Assembly: GCF_003143935.1 (NCBI RefSeq) | Contig: NZ_QFRX01000001.1 | Location: forward strand, 8,205,870 to 8,269,869 | Length of the DNA stretch: 64,000 nt | Direction: 5' to 3' | Source of the DNA: Streptomyces sp. Act143 | Lineage (GTDB): Bacteria > Actinomycetota > Actinomycetes > Streptomycetales > Streptomycetaceae | In this document: piece after piece, positions 43,685 to 51,684 of the stretch | Position numbering within the stretch: position 1 is the first letter of the stretch | Layout of the letters: every line of letters starts with the position of its first letter | The notes under the pieces: generated by a model | What the model saw: only the letters and a program-made list of their open reading frames with translations | The model's database searches: none | What the model was told of the DNA's origin: nothing | Made by a program: the position numbers and the translations under genes

Positions 43685-45199
43685 TTACTTGGTGACCGCG
43701 TCCAACGCGTCAGCCGTACCCCACCCATAGAAGCCGTTGTAGTTCTTCGACCCCTCGCACACCGCGTCGACCTTCCCGTCGCCGTCGATGTCGTACGGGT
43801 CGGTGCACGGCGTGGCGTCGGCCTCCGCGTACAGCAGCGCCTTCACCAGGGCCGGGGAGGCCTTCGGGTGCGTCGACTTGATGAGCGCGGCCACGCCCGC
43901 GACATGCGGGGAGGCCATCGACGTACCGGCCATGTAGCCCCATCCGCCGCCCGGCAGCGTGCCCAGGATCAGGCCGCTGGTGGCCGGCGGGGCAGGGGTC
44001 TGGAAGCGGGTCGAGTCGCCGCCGGGAGCGGCGATGTCGATGACGCCCAGACCGTGGTTGGAGAAGGACGACTTGATGCCCTTCGCGCCGGTCGCCGCGA
44101 CCGTCACGACACCCGGCAGCTGGGTCGGGATGTCGTAGCACTCGGAGGGGTCGATGACCCGCTCCGTGGGCGTCTCGACGTCGTTCGGGGAGACCGGGTC
44201 GGTGATCTCGGCGGCCGCGAGGTCGTAGTTCTCGTTGCCGGCCGCCGCGACGTTGACCGCGCCCTTCTGCTCCGCATAGCGCGAGGCCCGGGAGACGGCG
44301 TCGACGAGCGCCTTCTGGTCCGGGTCGTTCTTGCAGTTGAAGTACCACGGGTCGGTGTAATAGCTGTTGTTCGTCACGTCGACGCCGTGCTCGGCCGCCC
44401 ACACGAAGCCGCAGACCACGGCCTCCGTGTAGAAGTAGCCGGCCGTCGTGGACACCTTGATGCCGGACACCTTCACGCCGGGCGCGACACCCGTCATGCC
44501 GACGCCGTTCTTGGCGGCCGCTATCTCACCGGCGACATGCGTGCCGTGCGGGCTCTCGCCCGTGGTCGGCCGCCACGCCCCGTCGGTCGTGTCGGGCTTG
44601 CCCGTCACGCAGTTCACCGACGCGGCCCGGTCGAAGTTCGGCGCTATGTCCGGGTGGGTGTCGTCGACGCCGGTGTCGATCACGGCGACGGTCACCTTGC
44701 TGCTGCCGAGCGACTTCTCGTGCGCCTTGTCCGCCTTGATGGCGGGCAGGTCCCACTGCAACGGCTCCAGCGGGTCCTGCCCCTCGGCGGCCTGGACGTC
44801 CGCGAGGTCCTCGGCGTCCAGCACCTTCGGGGTGCCGACGTCGGTCGTCGACTGGGCGGGCAGCGGCGCGTTGCGCGTGTTGCCGGCCGACTCCACCCCG
44901 CGCACGGTGCGCAGGATCTTCGCGAAGTCGGGGTTCGCCGAGTGGACGACGATGACGCCTATCTGGTCGTACGACGTCACGATCGTGCCGCCGGCCTCGG
45001 CTATCGCCTTCTTCACGTGCTTCGAAGGCCCTTGCCCGGGGCTGACGTTGACGACATAGCTGAGCGAGGTCGCCTCGGCGGCAGGGGCTTCCTCCGCCGC
45101 CGACGCCGTGACGTTCGGCAGGAACGCGAGAGCCGTCGCCATGGCCATCCCGACGGGGACGGCCATCGCACGACGGAAGCGCGGGTGAGGCGCTGTCAT
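43685..45199 (-). CDS. Secreted S8 (subtilisin) peptidase, paralogue 1
   Basis: A 504-aa exported protease from ATG 45199, GGAGA eight bases upstream. A Sec signal peptide ends near VTASAAEEA. An inhibitor I9-like propeptide follows (about 45-105; SYVVNVSPGQGPSKHVKKAI). The catalytic domain has the full triad: Asp in VAVIDTGVDDTHPD, His in HGTHVAGEIAAA, Ser in GTSMASPHVAG. The stop is TAA. A calcium-loop-like DIDGDGKVDAVCEG near the C-terminus is paralleled by DQNGDGTQDATC in paralogue 2. The upstream paralogue is 65 bases away on the same strand, so the two may share a transcript. Confidence 0.94.
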   Translation of the reverse strand: MTAPHPRFRRAMAVPVGMAMATALAFLPNVTASAAEEAPAAEATSLSYVVNVSPGQGPSKHVKKAIAEAGGTIVTSYDQIGVIVVHSANPDFAKILRTVRGVESAGNTRNAPLPAQSTTDVGTPKVLDAEDLADVQAAEGQDPLEPLQWDLPAIKADKAHEKSLGSSKVTVAVIDTGVDDTHPDIAPNFDRAASVNCVTGKPDTTDGAWRPTTGESPHGTHVAGEIAAAKNGVGMTGVAPGVKVSGIKVSTTAGYFYTEAVVCGFVWAAEHGVDVTNNSYYTDPWYFNCKNDPDQKALVDAVSRASRYAEQKGAVNVAAAGNENYDLAAAEITDPVSPNDVETPTERVIDPSECYDIPTQLPGVVTVAATGAKGIKSSFSNHGLGVIDIAAPGGDSTRFQTPAPPATSGLILGTLPGGGWGYMAGTSMASPHVAGVAALIKSTHPKASPALVKALLYAEADATPCTDPYDIDGDGKVDAVCEGSKNYNGFYGWGTADALDAVTK

Positions 45200-45264
45200 T
45201 CTGGATCTCCAGTTCGTTCGCGGTACCACGGGTACGAGCGGACCGTGCGGGTGCCGTACGCGGG

Positions 45265-46794
45265 CTACTTGACCGCGCGCAGCGCGTTCACGATGCCGAA
45301 GCCGTAGAACCCGTTGACCCGCTTGCCGCCCACGCAGGTCGCGTCCTGCGTGCCGTCGCCGTTCTGGTCGTAGGAGGCCGGGCAGCCCGGGTTGTCCGCC
45401 TGCGCCTTCATCAGCGCCTGGAGCTGCGCCGGGGTCGCCCACGGGTGCGTCGACTTCAGGAGCGCGGCGACGCCCGCGGCGTGCGGGGACGCCATCGAGG
45501 TGCCCTGGAGGAAGCCGTACGAATTGTTCGGCATCGTCGACAGGATGCGGCCGTTCTTCGACGGGGTGTCCGGGATCTGGTAGAGCCGGTCGCCGCCGGG
45601 GGCCGCGATGTCGATGACGCCGTAACCGTACGACGAGTAGTACGACTTGAGGTTGTTCACGCCCGTCGCGCTGACCGTGACGACGCCCGGCAGCATGGTC
45701 GGCACGTCGAAGCACTCGTGCGGGTCGACGGTGCGGGTGACCGCCGTGGAGTCGTCGGGGCTGGAGTCGTCGACCAGGGCGTCCGAGTCGAGGTCGTCGT
45801 TGGAGTTGCCCGCCGACGCGAGGTTGAGGGTGCCCTTCTTCTGTGCATACATGGACGCCCTGTTGACCGCGTCGACGATGGCCTTCTGGTCGGGATCGTC
45901 CATGCAGTTGTACAGCCACGGATCAACGTAGTAGCTGTTGTTCGTGATCTCCACGCCGTGGTCGGCGGCGAACACGAACGCGCAGACGACGCTCTCCGGG
46001 TAGAAGAGGCCGTTGCTCGGGTCGGTCACGTTGATGGCCGCGACCTTCACACCCGGCGCGACACCGGCGACACCGATGCCGTTGCGGGCGGCGGCGATCT
46101 CACCGGCCACGTGGGTGCCGTGGTAGTCCTCCGCGGTGTACGGCCGCCAGGCACCCTCGGTGGTGTTCGGCACGCCGCCGTCGCAGTTGGCGGACTGCGA
46201 CGCGGAGAAGTTCGGGGCGATGTCCGGGTGGGTGTCGTCGACGCCGGTGTCGATGACGGCGACGGTGACCTTCTTGCTGCCCGGGTTGATCTGCGCGGCC
46301 TTGTCGGCGCCGATCGCGCGCAGGTCCCACTGGTCGGCCTCGAGGGGCTCGCTCCCCGCGTCGGCGGCCGAGGCCTGCTCGACCTTCTCGGCCTGCTCCT
46401 TGGTGAGGATCTGCGCCGCGCCCTCGTCCGTGGTGCCTGCCGGCGTCAGCGGCGAGGTACGGGTCGCGCCCGCCGACTGCACACCACGGACCTTCCGTAT
46501 CTGGGCGCCGAAGTCGGGGTTGGCCGAGTGGACGACGATCACGCCGATCTTGTCGTACGTGATGACGACGGTGCCGCCGTTCGCGACGACCGCCTTCTTC
46601 ACCGCCTCGATCGTGCGGTGGTCCACCTTGGTGTTGACGACGTACGACAGGTTCGGCGCGTCCGCGGTCTGCGCGGTGGGCTCCGCGAACGGAGCGGCCG
46701 ACGCGGCCGTCGGCAGGAAGCCGAGCGAGGCGGTCAGCGACAGCACGACCGGCACGGCGAGGGCGAGACGGCGTCTGGAACGCAGATGAGGCAT
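45265..46794 (-). CDS. Secreted S8 (subtilisin) peptidase, paralogue 2
   Basis: A 509-aa paralogue of the next gene with the same architecture: signal peptide MPHLRSRRRLALAVPVVLSL to about AASAAPF, propeptide (LSYVVNTKVDHRTIEAVKKA), and catalytic blocks VAVIDTGVDDTHPD, HGTHVAGEIAAARN and GTSMASPHAAGVA. The loop DQNGDGTQDATC near the C-terminus resembles an EF-hand calcium loop. GTG-free start at ATG 46794. Roles of such Streptomyces subtilisins include extracellular protein degradation and inhibitor processing; unknown here. The 244-base gap to DUF485 on its right holds no further gene. Confidence 0.94.
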   Translation of the reverse strand: MPHLRSRRRLALAVPVVLSLTASLGFLPTAASAAPFAEPTAQTADAPNLSYVVNTKVDHRTIEAVKKAVVANGGTVVITYDKIGVIVVHSANPDFGAQIRKVRGVQSAGATRTSPLTPAGTTDEGAAQILTKEQAEKVEQASAADAGSEPLEADQWDLRAIGADKAAQINPGSKKVTVAVIDTGVDDTHPDIAPNFSASQSANCDGGVPNTTEGAWRPYTAEDYHGTHVAGEIAAARNGIGVAGVAPGVKVAAINVTDPSNGLFYPESVVCAFVFAADHGVEITNNSYYVDPWLYNCMDDPDQKAIVDAVNRASMYAQKKGTLNLASAGNSNDDLDSDALVDDSSPDDSTAVTRTVDPHECFDVPTMLPGVVTVSATGVNNLKSYYSSYGYGVIDIAAPGGDRLYQIPDTPSKNGRILSTMPNNSYGFLQGTSMASPHAAGVAALLKSTHPWATPAQLQALMKAQADNPGCPASYDQNGDGTQDATCVGGKRVNGFYGFGIVNALRAVK

Positions 46795-47038
46795 GGGGTC
46801 TCCACATCATCCGGAAACGAAACCGGCCCGAGACACAGGTGGTGCTCGGGCAGGTACATGACGGGTGGTGCAGGCCCGAAGCTATCTCCCGAAGTCGCTG
46901 GCCAGCAATGACCTTCCCGGGATGACTTCAAGAAGAAGCAAACCCAGTTGAACCGGCCCTCGCGTGCCGCCGTGACCTTGGGCAGGGAGCACGAGCACGA
47001 TCGAGCTCCCCGACGAACCGCGAGGAACAGAGCCGTCC

Positions 47039-47479
47039 ATGTCCGTCGTACCCAGCCCGTCCCCCACCCCCGACCAGCCCCCGTCCGCCGTGGCAACAGC
47101 GCCCGCAACGCGAGGAGACTCCGTGGCTACCGACGCACCGCCCCCCTCGACAGAGCAGCACAAACTCCCCAGCACCGAGGAGTTCACCGAGGTGCAGCAG
47201 AGCGCGGAGTTCGGTGAACTGCGCCGCTCCCACCGCAACTTCGCCTTCCCCCTGACCGTCGCGTTCATCGCCTGGTACCTGCTGTACGTCCTGCTGTCGA
47301 ACTACGCGGGCGACTTCATGGGCACCAAGCTCTTCGGCAACATCAACGTCGCCTTCGTGCTCGGCCTCGCCCAGTTCATCACCACGTTCCTCATCGCCTG
47401 GTGGTACTCGCGGCACGCCGCCACGAAGCTCGACCCCAAGGCCGAGGCCATCAAGTCCCGGATGGAGGGCGGCGCATGA
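47039..47479 (+). CDS. DUF485 membrane protein, partner of ActP
   Basis: 146 aa from ATG 47039, or 118 aa from GTG 47123, whose GAGGAG lies at a better distance (five bases); I cannot decide, so the longer extent is given. The extra 28 residues are Pro/Ser-rich. The conserved domain: FGELRRSHRNFAFPLTVAFI, YLLYVLLSNYAGDFMGTKLF, LGLAQFITTFLIAWWYSRHA, with two transmembrane helices. DUF485 proteins are encoded next to acetate symporters. The last bases overlap actP (ATGA). Confidence 0.9.
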   Translation: MSVVPSPSPTPDQPPSAVATAPATRGDSVATDAPPPSTEQHKLPSTEEFTEVQQSAEFGELRRSHRNFAFPLTVAFIAWYLLYVLLSNYAGDFMGTKLFGNINVAFVLGLAQFITTFLIAWWYSRHAATKLDPKAEAIKSRMEGGA

Positions 47480-49095
47480 GCCCCGTGATCACCCTGGCGG
47501 CCGGCGAGGCCAGCGAGCACCGGCCGCTGATCATCAGCCTGTTCTCCGTCTTCGTCCTCGCGACCCTCGTCATCACCGTCTGGGCGGGCCGCCAGACCAA
47601 GGACGCCGCCGACTTCTACGCCGGCGGACGCCAGTTCAGCGCCTTCCAGAACGGCCTCGCCGTCTCCGGCGACTACATGTCGGCCGCGTCCTTCCTCGGC
47701 ATCGCCGGCGCCATCGCCCTCTTCGGCTACGACGGCTTCCTGTACTCCATCGGCTTCCTGGTCGCCTGGCTGGTCGCCCTGCTCCTGGTCGCCGAACCGC
47801 TGCGCAACTCCGGCCGCTACACCATGGGCGACGTGCTGGCGTACCGCATGCGCCAGCGTCCCGTCCGCACCGCGGCCGGCACCTCCACCATCGTCGTCTC
47901 GATCTTCTACCTGCTCGCGCAGATGGCCGGCGCCGGCGTCCTCGTCTCCCTGCTGCTCGGCATCACCTCCGACGCGGGCAAGATCGGCATCGTCGCCCTC
48001 GTCGGCGTCCTGATGATCGTGTACGTCTCCATCGGCGGCATGAAGGGCACCACCTGGGTCCAGATGGTCAAGGCGGTGCTGCTCATCGGCGGCACCATCC
48101 TGATCACCTTCCTGGTGCTGCTGAAGTTCGACTTCAACATCTCCGAGCTGCTCGGCAAGGCCGCCGACAACAGCGGCAAGGGCACCGCCTTCCTGGAGCC
48201 CGGCCTCCAGTACGGCGCCACCGGCACCTCCAAGCTGGACTTCATCTCCCTCGGCATCGCCCTGGTCCTCGGCACCGCGGGCCTGCCGCACATCCTGATC
48301 CGCTTCTACACGGTGCCCAACGCCAAGGCCGCCCGTAAGTCCGTGAACTGGGCCATCGGCATCATCGGCGGCTTCTACCTGATGACCATCGCCCTCGGCT
48401 TCGGCGCCGCGGCGCTGATCTCCCAGGACGAGATCATCGAGTCCAACCCGTCCGGCAACACGGCGGCGCCACTCCTCGCGCTCCATCTGGGCGGCGTCGA
48501 CTCGGCGTGGGGCGCGATCCTGCTCGCGACGATCTCCGCGGTGGCCTTCGCGACGATCCTCGCGGTGGTCGCGGGCCTGACCCTCGCCTCCTCGTCCTCG
48601 TTCGCGCACGACATCTACGCCAACGTCATCCGCAAGGGCAAGGCGTCCGGCAAGGAGGAGGTCCGCGCGGCCCGCTGGGCGACCGTCTTCATCGGCATCG
48701 TCTCCATCGGCCTGGGCGCCCTCGCCCGCGACCTCAACGTGGCCGGCCTCGTCGCCCTGGCCTTCGCGGTCGCCGCGTCCGCGAACCTGCCGACCATCCT
48801 CTACAGCCTGTTCTGGAAGCGGTTCACCACCCAGGGCGCGCTGTGGTCGATCTACGGCGGCCTGATCGTCGCCACCGGCCTGGTGCTGTTCTCCCCGGTG
48901 GTCTCCGGCGACCCCAAGGCGATGTTCCCCGACGTCGACTTCGCCTACTTCCCGCTGAAGAACCCGGGCATCATCTCCATCCCGTTCGGCTTCCTCATGG
49001 GCTTCCTGGGCACCGTCCTGTCCAAGGAGGAGCCCGACGCCGGCAAGTACGCGGAGCTGGAGGTCCGGTCCCTGACCGGCACCGGCGCGCACTAG
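47476..49095 (+). CDS. actP: Cation/acetate symporter ActP
   Basis: A 539-aa sodium:solute symporter with about 13 transmembrane helices. Family blocks: DFYAGGRQFSAFQNGLAVSG, DYMSAASFLGIAGAIALFGY, YTMGDVLAYRMRQRPVRTAA and FATILAVVAGLTLASSSSFA. ATG 47476 overlaps the DUF485 stop. Family role: uptake of acetate and related short-chain acids, driven by cation gradient; the DUF485-ActP pair is the standard arrangement. A terminator follows. Confidence 0.93.
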   Translation: MSPVITLAAGEASEHRPLIISLFSVFVLATLVITVWAGRQTKDAADFYAGGRQFSAFQNGLAVSGDYMSAASFLGIAGAIALFGYDGFLYSIGFLVAWLVALLLVAEPLRNSGRYTMGDVLAYRMRQRPVRTAAGTSTIVVSIFYLLAQMAGAGVLVSLLLGITSDAGKIGIVALVGVLMIVYVSIGGMKGTTWVQMVKAVLLIGGTILITFLVLLKFDFNISELLGKAADNSGKGTAFLEPGLQYGATGTSKLDFISLGIALVLGTAGLPHILIRFYTVPNAKAARKSVNWAIGIIGGFYLMTIALGFGAAALISQDEIIESNPSGNTAAPLLALHLGGVDSAWGAILLATISAVAFATILAVVAGLTLASSSSFAHDIYANVIRKGKASGKEEVRAARWATVFIGIVSIGLGALARDLNVAGLVALAFAVAASANLPTILYSLFWKRFTTQGALWSIYGGLIVATGLVLFSPVVSGDPKAMFPDVDFAYFPLKNPGIISIPFGFLMGFLGTVLSKEEPDAGKYAELEVRSLTGTGAH

Positions 49096-49122
49096 TCCCC
49101 CCACCGGGACGATCCACCGACC

Positions 49123-49152
49123 GGCCGCGTCGTAGGTGTCTACGACGCGGCC
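49123..49152 (+). terminator. Terminator after actP
   Basis: GGCCGCGTCGTAG (49123-49135) pairs perfectly with 49140-49152 around a GTGT loop, 28 bases after the actP stop. The rest of the gap to moaA holds its promoter and ribosome site. Confidence 0.82.
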
Positions 49153-49252
49153 GCGTCTTACCTCGTGGGATCGGGACCTGTCGATGTCAGTGAGGTCACG
49201 TAGGCTCGCAGGTGACGGAAAACGAATGCTCCGCGACAAGGGAGGGGGCCGC

Positions 49253-50242
49253 GTGCTCATCGACACCTTCGGCCGGCAGGCCACCGACCTGCGAGTGTCG
49301 CTGACCGACCGGTGCAACCTGCGCTGTACGTACTGCATGCCCGAAGAGGGCCTGCAGTGGCTGGCCAAGCCGGACCTCCTCACGGACGACGAGATCGTCC
49401 GCCTGATCGACATCGCCGTCACCTCCCTCGGCATCGAGGAGGTCCGCTTCACCGGCGGCGAGCCCCTGCTGCGCCCCGGCCTGGTCGGCATCGTGGAGCG
49501 CGTCGCCGCCCTCGAACCCCGCCCCCAGATGTCCCTGACGACCAACGGCATCGGCCTCAAGCGCACCGCGACGGCCCTGAAGGCCGCGGGCCTGGACCGG
49601 GTCAACGTCTCCCTCGACACCCTGCGCCCGGACGTCTTCAAGACCCTCACCCGCCGGGACCGCCACAAGGACGTCATCGAGGGCCTGTACGCCGCCCGCG
49701 AGGCGGGCCTGACCCCGGTGAAGGTCAACTCGGTCCTGATGCCGGGGCTGAACGAGGACGAGGCCCCCGACCTGCTGGCCTGGGCGGTGGAGCACGACTA
49801 CGAACTGCGCTTCATCGAGCAGATGCCCCTGGACGCCCAGCACGGCTGGAAGCGCGACGGCATGATCACCGCGGGCGACATCCTCACCTCGCTCCGCACC
49901 CGCTTCGAGCTGACCGAGGAGGGCTCGGAGAAGCGCGGCTCGGCTCCGGCGGAGCGCTGGATCGTCGACGGCGGTCCGCATGTGGTGGGGGTCATCGCCT
50001 CAGTCACCCGCCCGTTCTGCGCGGCCTGCGACCGCACCCGCCTGACGGCCGACGGCCAGGTCCGCACCTGCCTGTTCGCCCAGGAGGAGACAGACCTCCG
50101 CGCGGCCCTGCGCTCGGGCGCCCCGGACGAGGAGATAGCCCGCATCTGGCGGACGGCGATGTGGGGCAAGAAGGCGGGCGCGGGCCTGGACGACCCGACG
50201 TTCGTCCAGCCGGACCGCCCGATGTCGGCGATCGGCGGCTAG
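49253..50242 (+). CDS. moaA: GTP 3',8-cyclase MoaA (molybdenum cofactor)
   Basis: A 329-aa radical-SAM enzyme from GTG 49253, which follows GGGAGGGGG. N-terminal cluster motif CNLRCTYCMPEEGLQW; C-terminal cluster cysteines in CAACDRTRLTADGQVRTC. FTGGEPLLRPGL and LTTNGIGL are the SAM-binding blocks. The C-terminus SAIGG supplies the conserved Gly-Gly. Established role: converts GTP to 3',8-cyclo-7,8-dihydro-GTP in the first step of molybdopterin synthesis. Its stop overlaps the convergent gene's stop in a CTAG. Confidence 0.95.
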   Translation: MLIDTFGRQATDLRVSLTDRCNLRCTYCMPEEGLQWLAKPDLLTDDEIVRLIDIAVTSLGIEEVRFTGGEPLLRPGLVGIVERVAALEPRPQMSLTTNGIGLKRTATALKAAGLDRVNVSLDTLRPDVFKTLTRRDRHKDVIEGLYAAREAGLTPVKVNSVLMPGLNEDEAPDLLAWAVEHDYELRFIEQMPLDAQHGWKRDGMITAGDILTSLRTRFELTEEGSEKRGSAPAERWIVDGGPHVVGVIASVTRPFCAACDRTRLTADGQVRTCLFAQEETDLRAALRSGAPDEEIARIWRTAMWGKKAGAGLDDPTFVQPDRPMSAIGG

Positions 50243-50487
50243 GCCCCGGACGGGCTCCCGGGCGCCTGGGCGCCCTCGGGGGATTCCCATTCCTTGAGAA
50301 GGACCACGTCCTTGAGGAATCCCCGCACCCCGAGGAACTGGGACAGATGTTCCCGATGCTCCTCGCACGCCAGCCAGGTCTTCCTGCGCTCCGGCGTGTG
50401 CAGCTTCGGGTTGTTCCAGGCGAGCACCCACACCGCGTCGACCCGGCAGCCCTTCGCCGAACAGATCGGCGCGGTCTCTTCACTCAC
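50239..50487 (-). CDS. Small conserved Cys/His protein
   Basis: An 82-aa protein from ATG 50487 (MSEETAPICSAKGCRVDAVW). Cys9, Cys14, Cys41 and His45 (ACEEHREHLSQF) with nearby histidines form a plausible zinc site. LGVRGFLKDVVLL is a hydrophobic helix. Conserved in actinobacteria as I recall, of no known function. Convergent with moaA; the two stop codons share two bases (CTAG). Confidence 0.78.
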   Translation of the reverse strand: MSEETAPICSAKGCRVDAVWVLAWNNPKLHTPERRKTWLACEEHREHLSQFLGVRGFLKDVVLLKEWESPEGAQAPGSPSGA

Positions 50488-50518
50488 TGCTTCGTCTCAC
50501 CAACTGCGCTGGAAAAGG

Positions 50519-50556
50519 CGACGCCGAGCAGCCACGGGGGGAGCTGCCCGGCGTCG
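50519..50556 (-). terminator. Hairpin between the 82-aa gene and DUF3099 gene
   Basis: Arms 50519-50532 and 50543-50556 (CGACGCCGAGCAGC against its complement, one mismatch) with a ten-base loop. It lies downstream of the DUF3099 gene on the minus strand and could terminate it, but the 147-base distance leaves room for doubt. The rest of 50488-50702 shows nothing I can name. Confidence 0.5.
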
Positions 50557-50702
50557 GTCTGTCGCTCCGACGGGGGATGCGGAGCGCGTAGGAAGTATGT
50601 CACGGGTAGCCCGTCACCCGGCACTGGAACAACATGATTGATCTGAGCTTTTCTTGAGCTTGGTCCGGAGGTGACATCCGGTTGTGCCCCCTCCGCCGAG
50701 CG

Positions 50703-51098
50703 TCACATCCGCTCGTGGGGCTCGCTCCGCACACCCGCGGGCGGGCCGTCCGCGGCGCCTTCCGGGAAGGGTTCCGCGAAACGCTCGTCGGCGGTCGGCG
50801 GCGCGATCATCGGCCGCGCCGGAGCGCTCACGAAGGTGGACGGCAGGCCCGGCGCGTTCTCCCGCCCCGCGTTGGCGATGACCACCGCGACGTAGGGAAG
50901 CAGCGCCCCCAGCACCAACGCGACGATCGCGACGTGCCGTTCGACGTTCCAGAGGCTGGCCGCGAGAATCACCGACAGGGTGCGCACGGACATCGAGATC
51001 ACGTACCGCCGCTGCCGGCCGCGTACGTCCTCCTGGAGGCCCGCCCGGGCTCCGGTGATCCGGAAAACCTGGCCGCCGCCTGCCTGCTGCTTCCGCAT
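50703..51098 (-). CDS. DUF3099 membrane protein
   Basis: A 131-aa protein from ATG 51098. A basic N-terminus (MRKQQAGGGQVFRITGARAG) is followed by two transmembrane segments: MSVRTLSVILAASLWNVERH (about 36-55) and VAIVALVLGALLPYVAVVIA (56-75). A polar, Pro-rich tail ends the protein. The DUF3099 label is from memory of actinobacterial proteins of this size and topology. Function unknown. The 244-base gap to its right holds the promoter regions of this gene and the divergent glsB gene; I see no ORF. Confidence 0.82.
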   Translation of the reverse strand: MRKQQAGGGQVFRITGARAGLQEDVRGRQRRYVISMSVRTLSVILAASLWNVERHVAIVALVLGALLPYVAVVIANAGRENAPGLPSTFVSAPARPMIAPPTADERFAEPFPEGAADGPPAGVRSEPHERM

Positions 51099-51342
51099 CA
51101 CATTCCACCATCCGCCCGCATCGGACTCTCCCCGGCCCGTTCCCGCTCCGCTCCCGGCACGAGACCCGGGCCCGGACACGTCCTACGTTACGCCGCGTCT
51201 CAGCCGCCTACGAGACCGGGGCACCTCCCGCCGAGGCGATCCACCTGCGCAGCGGCGCGTACGGACGACTCGACATGCGTCGTACGGCACATGGGCCGAC
51301 ACTGGCCGTAATGCTCACGTAGAGCCGTACGAGGAGGCAGCC

Positions 51343-51621
51343 ATGGGCTGGTTGTGGGCGATCATCGTGGGATTCGTGCTGGGGCTGATCGCGAAAGCGA
51401 TCCTCCCGGGCAAGCAGCACAGTCCGCTCTGGTTGACGACGATCTTCGGCATGCTGGGCGCCCTCGTCGGCAACGCGATCGCGCGCTGGGCGGGCGTCGA
51501 CGCGACCCGCGGCATCGACTGGAGCCGTCACGCCTTCCAGCTGATCGCCGCGATCATCATCGTTGGCGTGGGCGACATGCTGTACATGGCGACGCTGGGC
51601 AAGAGGAAACAGCAAGCCTGA
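51343..51621 (+). CDS. GlsB/YeaQ/YmgE family stress response membrane protein
   Basis: A 92-aa protein from ATG 51343, GAGGAGG six bases upstream. Three transmembrane segments: WLWAIIVGFVLGLIAKAILP, WLTTIFGMLGALVGNAIARW and FQLIAAIIIVGVGDMLYMAT. PGKQHSPLW is the family's conserved first loop. Stress-associated in enterobacteria and enterococci; here it may belong to an envelope-stress regulon, which is inference. A bidirectional terminator separates it from tyrS. Confidence 0.88.
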   Translation: MGWLWAIIVGFVLGLIAKAILPGKQHSPLWLTTIFGMLGALVGNAIARWAGVDATRGIDWSRHAFQLIAAIIIVGVGDMLYMATLGKRKQQA

Positions 51622-51642
51622 CACGGACAGGGCGTACGACGA

Positions 51643-51675
51643 AGGGGGCGGCCCTCTCGACGAGAGCCGCCCCCT
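51643..51675. terminator. Bidirectional terminator between glsB and tyrS
   Basis: GGGGGCGGC...GCCGCCCCC arms with inner CTCTCG/CGAGAG and a two-base bulge, within the 63-base gap between convergent genes. GAAG before and CTTC after extend the pairing. Confidence 0.8.
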
Positions 51676-51684
51676 TCGCGCTGT

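Noticed and set aside
43685..45919. Upstream extension of the downstream subtilisin gene to 744 residues
   Set aside because: The added part lies in the wrong frame of the upstream paralogue; the ATG at 45199 with signal peptide and ribosome site is the true start.
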